The notes below the pieces were generated by a model that searched no databases, had not been told where the DNA came from, and was given only the letters and a program-made list of their open reading frames with translations. The position numbers and the translations under genes are program-made. From an uncultured Oscillospiraceae bacterium (GTDB lineage: Bacteria > Bacillota > Clostridia > Oscillospirales > Oscillospiraceae), in assembly GCA_934670025.1 (NCBI GenBank), contig CAKUOS010000062.1:1-10646 (forward strand): 10,646 bases of DNA, read 5' to 3'. Below, piece after piece: positions 5,321 through 10,646 of the stretch. How positions within the stretch are numbered: the first letter of the stretch is position 1; the number at the start of each line of letters is the position of its first letter.

Positions 5321-5335
5321 TGAGAATTATTCTTA
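5321..5335. promoter_or_regulatory. Second Fur-family-like 7-1-7 dyad
   Basis: TGAGAAT-T-ATTCTTA has 6 of 7 complementary half-site positions and resembles the 7-1-7 boxes of Gram-positive Fur/PerR proteins (TGATAATNATTATCA), with three differences. It lies just upstream of the -35 box and overlaps the end of the neighbouring terminator T-tract. Confidence 0.38.
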
Positions 5336-5371
5336 TTTTAAAAATTCCCGGCGCAGGATTTCTGCACCGGG
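5336..5371 (-). terminator. Terminator of the gntR-ABC-lipoprotein operon
   Basis: On the minus strand CCCGGTGCAG pairs with CTGCGCCGGG (5371-5362 with 5356-5347) around a five-base loop with one wobble, then AATTTTTAAAAT follows. It starts 8 nt after the lipoprotein stop codon. Confidence 0.85.
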
Positions 5372-5378
5372 ATGTGTT

Positions 5379-6830
5379 TTACCAGTGGACGCGGATGCTG
5401 CGCGGCTGGATCTGGGTTCCGGAATAGATGGTCTGCTGGCTGTGGTCGTTGGCGTCTTCGAGGGAAGAGGGGTAGACGCCGTAGTATTGCAGACCGCCGG
5501 CAGTATAGACGGCGAGATAGAAGCCGCATTCCTCATAACGGTAGTTCATCCAGTCGCTGCCGTCGCTCGGCGTGTAGCGGTCGAAGCCCGCGACGACGAG
5601 GCGTTCGCCGTCAAAAGTCATATCCTGCGTGCCATCCCACCAGGGGAAGTAGTCTTCCTCCTGTTCAAGCGGCAGAAGCGCCGTGTCGATGGCGGTGCGC
5701 CAGAGGCCGTCCGGCTGCCGGTGCAGGACGAAAAGGTGCTTATCCGAAACACGGATGCAGGTGAAATCGTCGCCGTCGGTGATCGCCGTCCAGTCCTCCT
5801 GCACGTCAAAGGCGCCAAGCTCCAGCCGCTGGAGCGTGTCGCCGGTTTCCGCGTCGATGATCGTGATAAAATACTGCCCGTCCTCGACGGTGTGCAGGAG
5901 CAGCTGCGTGCAGTCGGCAGTGATGCCGAGATAGCGGATGCGCGTCTCGGGATCGACAGGGTAGAAGGTGCGCAGGCCCGTAAGGTCGACGGATGCAGCA
6001 AGACCGTCTGCATCCGTGGAAAAGGGCAGGATATAGACGCCGTAGCCGCCGGGGATCAGGCTGGTGTCGACGCACGCATCCTTGTTCGTGCGGTTTGAAA
6101 ACCAGAAGTAGCAGGCGTTCTGGCCGGTAATGGAGTTGGAATAGAGGTCGAACCAGTCGCCCGTCTGCACGGAGCTTGTGCCGCGCGAATGCGAACCGCC
6201 GTCCATATCACGGTCGATGTTCAGCTCGAGATACTGATTGGGAAGCACCGGGATGCGGAAAAAGTTCAGGAAGGCTTCGGTCACGGCCTGTTCCTGCGAG
6301 GTGTTGCCCTCGATGCGGCCGCGCGGGTTCGACAGTTCAAGCCCCGGCAGCGAAAGATCGATCTCAAAGGGATAGTAATCAAAATAATCGGCCAGACGGA
6401 TGATGCGGGAGCCGGTCGTGCCGGGCGTCGTCTCGGCGAGAAGGTCATCATAGAGGCTATTGAAAAAAGAGCCGTAATCGAGCGTGAGACTGTAATCGCC
6501 CGATATGGCAAAATCGAACGCAGAATAGAACTCGACGCCGGCGTAAACGCGCTGCGTCTGCTCCGCAACGCCCGCAGCGGAGAAGGTGTGGTCGGTTTTG
6601 TAGGTATAATCGCCGCTTGAAAAGGCGATATCGCTGTCCCAGACGAGGTGGTTTTGCAGCGACGCGCGCAGCGAAACGGCCGCACCGGAGGCCGCAGACG
6701 GATCGCCGTAGCGGACATCTTCCTGAAAGCGCACATCCGCGCGCGGCGCGGCGATCGCGCACGCGGAGACGATGACGCCCGCGGCCAGCAGAACAGTCAG
6801 CGCGAGAAGCAGACAGGCAGTTTTACGCAT
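5379..6830 (-). CDS. Putative lipoprotein, last gene of the ABC operon
   Basis: This 483-residue protein opens with MRKTA, a hydrophobic stretch and a lipobox-like V21-S-A-C24, so it is probably lipid-anchored on the outer face of the membrane; a plain N-terminal anchor is the alternative. Residues about 30-280 are rich in Tyr, Asp and Ser with short beta-prone stretches. Residues about 290-475 look like repeated beta strands of a propeller-like fold (LLLHTVEDGQYFITIIDAET, then LVVAGFDRY). I recognise no named family. Its ATG overlaps the ATPase stop (ATGCGTAA), with AAGGAGG 6 nt upstream, so it is translationally coupled and probably works with the transporter, for example as an extracellular sensor or accessory part, much as YtrF-like proteins accompany ytr transporters. 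An intrinsic terminator follows directly. Confidence 0.78.
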   Translation of the reverse strand: MRKTACLLLALTVLLAAGVIVSACAIAAPRADVRFQEDVRYGDPSAASGAAVSLRASLQNHLVWDSDIAFSSGDYTYKTDHTFSAAGVAEQTQRVYAGVEFYSAFDFAISGDYSLTLDYGSFFNSLYDDLLAETTPGTTGSRIIRLADYFDYYPFEIDLSLPGLELSNPRGRIEGNTSQEQAVTEAFLNFFRIPVLPNQYLELNIDRDMDGGSHSRGTSSVQTGDWFDLYSNSITGQNACYFWFSNRTNKDACVDTSLIPGGYGVYILPFSTDADGLAASVDLTGLRTFYPVDPETRIRYLGITADCTQLLLHTVEDGQYFITIIDAETGDTLQRLELGAFDVQEDWTAITDGDDFTCIRVSDKHLFVLHRQPDGLWRTAIDTALLPLEQEEDYFPWWDGTQDMTFDGERLVVAGFDRYTPSDGSDWMNYRYEECGFYLAVYTAGGLQYYGVYPSSLEDANDHSQQTIYSGTQIQPRSIRVHW

Positions 6831-7566
6831 CGTCGTCCTCCTTGCCGGTGATATCGGCGAGCGCTTTGGCCACGCGGTCGGCCTGATAGCGGTACGTTTC
6901 CTTCACATAGTCCATGAGCGTCCGGCCTTTTTCCTCCAGCTCGGCGACCTGCACGTCGCCGACGAGCTTGCCTTTATGAATGAGCAGCGCGCGGCCGACG
7001 AAGCCCGTGACCTCCTCGATGAGGTGCGTGGACAGGAGCACCGTTTCGTGCGGTTCGAGGATGCCGAGCAGGACCTTGTAAAAATCCTCGCGGTTGAAGA
7101 CGTCGTTGCCCGCGAAGGGCTCATCCATGAGGATGTAATCCGCGCCCTGACACAGGGCGAGAATAACCTCGAACTGGTTCTGCTGCCCGGCAGAGAAGCT
7201 GCCGACGCGCTTGTGCAGGGGAAGCTCGAAAAAGTCCATGAGCCCGTCGAAGCGGCGGTTCAGAAAGCCGGGGAAGTGCGCCTGGTAAAACTCGCGGTGC
7301 GCGTCGGCGGAAAGCGCGGGGAAGAAGCTGTGCTCGCACGTCGCAAAGGACAGCCGGGCGATATTTTTTCGGGTGATGGGTGCGCCGTCGAGCGTGATGG
7401 AGCCGCTGTAGCGGATGAATTGCAGGATGCTCTTCATGAGCGTCGTTTTGCCGGCGCCGTTTTCTCCGAACAGGCCGACAAGCTCGCCCGGGCCGAGCGT
7501 CAGATCAACGCCGTCCAGCGCCTGCTTTGCGCCGTAGCGGACACGGATGTTTTGCAGTTCGATCAT
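6823..7566 (-). CDS. ABC transporter ATP-binding protein (YtrB-like)
   Basis: This 247-residue nucleotide-binding subunit couples ATP hydrolysis to the two membrane proteins encoded just upstream. Visible motifs: Walker A GENGAGKTT (34-42), a signature written SFSAGQQ (123-129) instead of LSGGQ, Walker B YILMDEP (144-150) and the H-loop STHLIEE (179-185). The Q-loop region (RLSFATCEHSFFPAL, 71-85) has no obvious Gln, which is unusual. The start is the ATG at 7566, whose ATGA overlaps the stop of the preceding permease; GGAGG lies 10 nt upstream. The frame is open further upstream, but that part is antisense-like shadow. The transported substrate is unknown; ytr-type systems are often linked to cell-envelope stress or antibiotics acting on the wall. 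Confidence 0.93.
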   Translation of the reverse strand: MIELQNIRVRYGAKQALDGVDLTLGPGELVGLFGENGAGKTTLMKSILQFIRYSGSITLDGAPITRKNIARLSFATCEHSFFPALSADAHREFYQAHFPGFLNRRFDGLMDFFELPLHKRVGSFSAGQQNQFEVILALCQGADYILMDEPFAGNDVFNREDFYKVLLGILEPHETVLLSTHLIEEVTGFVGRALLIHKGKLVGDVQVAELEEKGRTLMDYVKETYRYQADRVAKALADITGKEDDDA

Positions 7567-8063
7567 AGGATAAACGCCTCCCAAATCGTGATGTTCTGTC
7601 CCGCAGGCAGCGCCTGCGCCGGGACGTTTTTGAAATAGGCAAGGGAAAGCAGCGCGGCCAATGCGATGCAGACGGCAAAGAAGCAGACCGCGCACAGGGT
7701 CGGCAGCGGCAGCCAGCGGCGGTAATACTCCCACGCGCGCGGCAGACGCTTCATGACGTAGATGCTCTTTGTCTCGCGGGTGAATTCCCCGCGGTAGAAG
7801 ACAGCCAGCAGAATACACCCGGCTGCGAATGCCCAGAAGCCCGCGAACCGGCCGCGCAGAAGCTCGGACAGCAGCGGCATATAGAAGCCCGCGCGCAGGA
7901 CTTTAACGCCGTAACGCACGTCATAGATCTCATTCAGGCCGCGAACGAACGCGGTGTAGAACGCGGTACAGCCGATCAGCACGGTCAGCGCCGCGATGGC
8001 CAGCAGCCAGCGAAGGTCGGCGCGCGCGCTGCGCCCCGGCGGTGCGAATCTGTCAATTTTCAT
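7563..8063 (-). CDS. Small ABC transporter membrane protein
   Basis: This 166-residue protein has three clear hydrophobic segments (about residues 17-40, 73-91 and 120-143) separated by basic loops such as KRLPRAWEYYRR. It is too short for a full six-helix permease and probably pairs with the larger membrane protein encoded just before it. The start is ATG 8063, with AGGAGGG about 10 nt upstream; it overlaps the previous gene by 11 nt. Its stop TGA shares bases with the ATPase start (ATGA). No named family is recognised; the role is inferred from position next to the ATPase. Confidence 0.78.
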   Translation of the reverse strand: MKIDRFAPPGRSARADLRWLLAIAALTVLIGCTAFYTAFVRGLNEIYDVRYGVKVLRAGFYMPLLSELLRGRFAGFWAFAAGCILLAVFYRGEFTRETKSIYVMKRLPRAWEYYRRWLPLPTLCAVCFFAVCIALAALLSLAYFKNVPAQALPAGQNITIWEAFIL

Positions 8064-8787
8064 AATCTTCGGCCCTCCTGACGCCGTCGTGCAGCATTCC
8101 AAACGCCATTACAAGGAACACACCGGCTAAAAATGCCGCGCCGAGGATCTGAATGATGCAGAAGGCGCTCCCGCCAAGCTCGATTTTGAACCGGAGCGTA
8201 AAGACATTGCAGAGGATGATCGCCGCGGCGGAAGACTTGCTGCGGCAGCGCATCCCGAGCGGCATATAGGCCGTCAGGATACCGGCGGTGAGCACGTAAA
8301 CGAGGTTGCGCACCCAGATGAGCCATTCACCGAGCGGTACGAGGCTGTGCAGATACGCGCTGCGATAGAAATCGATGTAGACGCCCTGCACGCCCTCGGC
8401 GTAGCCCGCGCCCGACTGATAGAGCCGGGCGAGAAGCCGGAGCAGAACGATCTGGAATGCGTAGAGGCAGAAGATGCACAGCGCATTGCACGCGATATGC
8501 AGGAAAAAGGCCGTGCGCTCGGCAATTTGCAGCCGCTGGAGCGTATAGCCATACTGTGCGCGCGTATTATACGGCGCAAGCAGCGCGGCCACGCACAGCC
8601 AGAAGGCCGCAAAAAAGGCGAGCAGTACGAACCGCCCGAACGCATCGCCCGACAGGCTCGGCATGGCGCTGCCGCCGAGCAGATAAAATCCCGCAAGGTC
8701 CGCGGCGGCGAGCGCCAGAAATACCAGCAGCAGCCGCAGCACACTGTGCCGGCAGTAAAGCGCGAAAACTGATGCGAGCTTTTTCAT
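8053..8787 (-). CDS. ABC transporter permease
   Basis: This 244-residue integral membrane protein has about six hydrophobic segments (near residues 18-40, 55-76, 95-124, 160-180, 185-198 and 208-232). A long loop between helices 3 and 4 (GYAEGVQGVYIDFYRS) is probably external. The start is ATG 8787, with GGAGGAGG 7 nt upstream; it overlaps the GntR stop by 4 nt (ATGA). It resembles the ABC-2 type permeases found in GntR-controlled clostridial operons, but the sequence alone does not give a substrate. Confidence 0.82.
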   Translation of the reverse strand: MKKLASVFALYCRHSVLRLLLVFLALAAADLAGFYLLGGSAMPSLSGDAFGRFVLLAFFAAFWLCVAALLAPYNTRAQYGYTLQRLQIAERTAFFLHIACNALCIFCLYAFQIVLLRLLARLYQSGAGYAEGVQGVYIDFYRSAYLHSLVPLGEWLIWVRNLVYVLTAGILTAYMPLGMRCRSKSSAAAIILCNVFTLRFKIELGGSAFCIIQILGAAFLAGVFLVMAFGMLHDGVRRAEDYEN

Positions 8788-9167
8788 GCTCCATCCTCCT
8801 CCCAATGCTGCGCGATCAGGCGCAGCGCCTCGTCTTTCGTGATGCCCATTTGACGCAGCGTGCGCGCAATGGAGCGGAATTCCTCCGACAGAAGCTCCGC
8901 GCGCAGCGCGTGCAGCGTGTCCTCTGTGAGCGTCATGCAGCTCTTCGCGCCGGTGCGCGACTCGATGAGCCCTTCGTCCTCGAGCATCCGGAACGCCTTC
9001 TGCACGGTATTCGGATTGATGCCAAGCAGCGCGGATAGCACGCGCCGCGACGGCAGCTCGTCGCCGTCATGGATCGTCCCGGCAATGGCGCCGCGCTTGA
9101 TATAGGTCAGGATTTGCAGATAGATCGGCACGCCGTCCGCCGGGCGGAAGTCCTCAAATGATACCAC
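8784..9167 (-). CDS. GntR-family transcriptional regulator, YtrA type
   Basis: This 127-residue protein has a winged helix-turn-helix at residues 15-80 (VPIYLQILTYIKRG, then DELPSRRVLSALLGINPNTVQKAFRMLEDEGLIESR). The effector tail is only about 45 residues, which is typical of the YtrA subfamily that controls adjacent ABC transporter operons and usually represses its own promoter. The start is GTG 9167, giving the usual VSFEDFRP N-terminus; its ribosome site is weak (GGTGGTG). It is the first gene of a five-gene overlapping operon. Two tandem dyads cover its -10 box and leader. Confidence 0.93.
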   Translation of the reverse strand: MVSFEDFRPADGVPIYLQILTYIKRGAIAGTIHDGDELPSRRVLSALLGINPNTVQKAFRMLEDEGLIESRTGAKSCMTLTEDTLHALRAELLSEEFRSIARTLRQMGITKDEALRLIAQHWEEDGA

Positions 9168-9177
9168 ACAATCACCA

Positions 9178-9228
9178 CCGTATTACTCGACTCATACACT
9201 TGATAACCGTATTATACGAGTGATACGG
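9178..9228. promoter_or_regulatory. Duplicated operator for the YtrA-type regulator
   Basis: Two 22-bp copies, CCGTATTACTCGACTCATAC (9178-9197, plus two bases) and CCGTATTATACGAGTGATAC (9207-9226, plus two bases), agree at 16 positions and are centred 29 bp apart. The right copy is a dyad (CCGTAT and ATACGG) overlapping the -10 box. The left copy lies after the predicted transcription start. This fits autorepression by the regulator; binding itself is inferred. Confidence 0.6.
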
Positions 9229-9239
9229 TTTTCTGTCAA
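9211..9239 (-). promoter_or_regulatory. Consensus sigma-A promoter of the gntR operon
   Basis: On the minus strand TTGACA (9239-9234) and TATAAT (9216-9211) are both perfect, with a 17-nt spacer. The start of transcription is predicted near 9204, about 37 nt before the GTG. Confidence 0.88.
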
Positions 9240-9248
9240 GAGGGACAG

Positions 9249-9277
9249 TTGACTTTTTCGCAAAAAGCGGGTAAGCT
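9249..9277 (+). promoter_or_regulatory. Possible promoter of the tetR gene
   Basis: TTGACT (9249-9254) and a weak TAAGCT (9272-9277) are 17 nt apart and lie back-to-back with the gntR promoter. The dyad CTGTC/GACAG (9233-9248) sits between the two -35 boxes, and CTTTTT/AAAAAG (9253-9267) lies in the spacer; either could be a TetR operator. The leader would be only about 14 nt. Confidence 0.42.
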
Positions 9278-9297
9278 GGAAGCACAGGAGGAACGCT

Positions 9298-9876
9298 ATG
9301 TCTGAGATCACAAAACGCGCGCTGGAACAGTCGCTGAAAAATCTGCTTTTGCAGAAGCCGCTGAGCAAGATCACCATCAGCGACATCACGGACGACTGCG
9401 GCATCAACCGCATGACGTTCTATTATCATTTCAAGGATATCTACGACCTGATCGAATGGTCGTGCGAGGAGGACGCATCCCGCGCGCTGGCCGGTCGGAA
9501 GACGTATGAGACGTGGCAGCAGGGCTTTGCGCAGCTGTTTGCGGCCGTATTGGAAAACAAGCCGTTCATTATGAACGTCTACCACTCGGTCAGCCGCGAA
9601 CAGGTGGAGAGTTATCTATACAAGGTGACGTACGCGCTGCTGGAAGGCGTGGTAGAGGAGCAGGCCGCAGGAATGTCCGTGCGTCCGGAGGACAAGGCGT
9701 TCATTGCGAACGTCTATAAGTATGCGTTCGTCGGCCTCATGCTCGACTGGATCAAGCACGATATGAAGGGCGACCCGAAGGAGTTGATCGAAAAGCTCGA
9801 TCTGGTCATCCACGGGAGCGTTGCCGCCGCGCTGGAGCGCTTCCGGTCAGACCGCCCATCAAACGGGCCGGTTTGA
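9298..9876 (+). CDS. TetR/AcrR-family regulator, DhaS-like
   Basis: This 192-residue protein starts at ATG 9298, 6 nt after AGGAGG. The N-terminal helix-turn-helix is clear (residues 8-47: ITISDITDDCGINRMTFYYH, then FKDIYDLIEW), of the type found in DhaS-like TetR members with the TetR_C_8-like ligand domain. The C-terminal helical domain (60-185) ends with a short Pro-containing tail. It is divergent from the gntR operon and 150 nt before the oleate hydratase gene, so it could regulate either, or itself. A fatty-acid ligand would be a reasonable guess from the neighbour, but nothing in the sequence proves it. Confidence 0.9.
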   Translation: MSEITKRALEQSLKNLLLQKPLSKITISDITDDCGINRMTFYYHFKDIYDLIEWSCEEDASRALAGRKTYETWQQGFAQLFAAVLENKPFIMNVYHSVSREQVESYLYKVTYALLEGVVEEQAAGMSVRPEDKAFIANVYKYAFVGLMLDWIKHDMKGDPKELIEKLDLVIHGSVAAALERFRSDRPSNGPV

Positions 9877-9894
9877 TAAAAAACAATACAATCT

Positions 9895-9936
9895 GCGGGC
9901 CGTGATAAAGGTTTTATCACGGCCCGCGTTGTGTTT
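9895..9936 (+). terminator. Terminator between tetR and the oleate hydratase gene
   Basis: A perfect 15-bp stem (9895-9909 with 9913-9927) has a GGT loop. It is followed by GTTGTGTTT, a moderate U-tract. It separates the two genes into different transcripts. Confidence 0.75.
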
Positions 9937-9980
9937 ATGGCGCATTTTCCGCGTCTGTAGTATGCTCATACCATCAAGAG

Positions 9981-10014
9981 GGAAACATAAAAGGACGTTT
10001 CCAGACTACAAACG
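9981..10014. promoter_or_regulatory. Overlapping dyads in the ohyA leader (weak)
   Basis: GGAAAC (9981-9986) is complementary to GTTTCC (9997-10002), and CGTTT (9996-10000) is complementary to AAACG (10010-10014), which touches the GGAGG ribosome site. They could be a regulator site or alternative RNA stems. A plausible -10 (TAGTAT, 9958-9963) lies upstream without a good -35. Confidence 0.28.
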
Positions 10015-10026
10015 GAGGTATGAACC

Positions 10027-10646
10027 ATGTATTATTCCAGCGGTAATTATGAAGCGTTTGCAAGACCCAAAAAGCCCGAGGGTGTCGACCGGAAATCGGC
10101 CTACATCGTCGGCAGCGGCCTTGCGGCATTGACAGCGGCCTGCTATCTGGTCCGCGACGGCCAGATGAAGGGTGAGCGCGTACACGTGCTCGAAAAGGGC
10201 AGTCTGCCCGGCGGCGCGTGCGACGGCTACAAATTTGAAAACCTCGGCTATGTGATGCGCGGCGGCCGCGAGATGGACAACCATTTCGAGGTCATGTGGG
10301 ATCTGTTCCGTTCCATCCCGTCGATCGAGACGGAGGGCGTGAGTGTCCTTGACGAGTATTACTGGCTCAACAAGGAGGACCCGAACTATTCCCTCTGCCG
10401 CGCCACCGTCAACCGCGGGCAGGACGCGCACACCGACGGCAAGTTCGACATCTCCGACAAGGGCGCGATGGAGATCATGAAGCTGTTCTTCACGCCGAAC
10501 GAGGAATTGCAGGATAAGAAGATCACGGATTTCTTTGACGACGAGGTGCTGAATTCGAATTTCTGGCTGTACTGGCGCACGATGTTCGCGTTTGAAAACT
10601 GGCACAGCGCACTGGAAATGAAGCTCTATATCCAGCGCTATATCCA
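10027..10646 (+). CDS. ohyA: Oleate hydratase, N-terminal part (3' end outside window)
   Basis: The enzyme is FAD-dependent and adds water to the cis-9 double bond of unsaturated fatty acids such as oleate, giving 10-hydroxystearate; in bacteria it helps detoxify host fatty acids (myosin-cross-reactive antigen family). The first 206 of about 590 residues are present. The start is ATG 10027, 8 nt after GGAGG, giving the typical [19 protein letters not shown]. The FAD-binding [10 protein letters not shown] (29-38), the RGGREMD loop with catalytic-type Glu82, and Tyr201 are all at the positions known from the Staphylococcus aureus enzyme. Other conserved blocks include [20 protein letters not shown] and [20 protein letters not shown]. 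It lies downstream of the TetR gene and behind a terminator, so it probably has its own promoter. No sign of damage in the visible part. Confidence 0.96.
   Translation, partial: MYYSSGNYEAFARPKKPEGVDRKSAYIVGSGLAALTAACYLVRDGQMKGERVHVLEKGSLPGGACDGYKFENLGYVMRGGREMDNHFEVMWDLFRSIPSIETEGVSVLDEYYWLNKEDPNYSLCRATVNRGQDAHTDGKFDISDKGAMEIMKLFFTPNEELQDKKITDFFDDEVLNSNFWLYWRTMFAFENWHSALEMKLYIQRYI

Noticed and set aside
5385..6098. 237-codon plus-strand open frame opposite the lipoprotein gene
   Set aside because: No ribosome site, antisense to a frame with signal peptide, operon coupling and terminator.
6772..7638. 288-codon plus-strand open frame opposite the ABC ATPase
   Set aside because: It is a shadow of the ATPase gene; the minus-strand frame has Walker A and B motifs.

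Overview
The window looks like a chromosomal stretch of a GC-rich, low-oxygen Gram-positive bacterium, most likely a gut Clostridia member of the Oscillospiraceae/Ruminococcaceae type. The pointers are strong GGAGG ribosome sites with consensus sigma-A promoters, a DUF4368-type large serine recombinase, a ferredoxin-type Fe-S aldo/keto reductase, a YtrA-like GntR/ABC operon, an oleate hydratase, and palindromic intergenic repeats of a kind I recall from gut Firmicutes. This taxonomy is inferred; no rRNA or other marker is present.

Layout. (1) 1-1296 (+): C-terminal three quarters of a large serine recombinase, cut by the window start and probably the edge of an integrated element. (2) 1297-1550: a hairpin terminator and a pair of inverted palindromic repeats. 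(3) 1551-2252 (-): a calcineurin-like phosphoesterase. It is divergent from a 78-residue membrane zinc-ribbon protein at 2425-2661 (+), and a short inverted repeat sits at both predicted transcription starts. (4) 2663-3679 (+): a decayed Fe-S aldo/keto reductase without its N-terminus and with an in-frame amber stop. (5) 3803-4667 (+): trmB (tRNA m7G46 methyltransferase) overlapping a 58-residue membrane peptide that carries the OadB-type GGSDGPT motif, followed by a strong terminator. (6) 4704-5043: no gene seen; stacked hairpins, terminators and palindromic repeats. (7) 5044-5241 (-): a 65-residue peptide built of four exact 16-residue repeats, behind a near-consensus promoter with Fur-box-like operators. 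(8) 5379-9167 (-): a tightly overlapping five-gene operon, gntR (YtrA type), two permeases, an ABC ATPase and a lipoprotein. It has a consensus promoter, a duplicated operator and a terminator. (9) 9298-9876 (+): a TetR/DhaS-like regulator divergent from that operon. (10) 10027-end (+): the first 206 codons of an oleate hydratase.

How the genes fit together. The gntR operon reads as a self-contained, probably autorepressed export or envelope-stress module: regulator, two membrane proteins, one ATPase and a surface lipoprotein. The TetR gene lies between that operon and the oleate hydratase and could regulate either; a terminator separates it from ohyA. The most unusual item is the promoter-proximal, possibly iron-regulated tetra-repeat peptide. 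Its repeats alternate between Cys-flanked and Cys-free versions of one L-x-[DN]-M-N core. No modifying enzyme or transporter dedicated to it is visible here, so its role is unknown.
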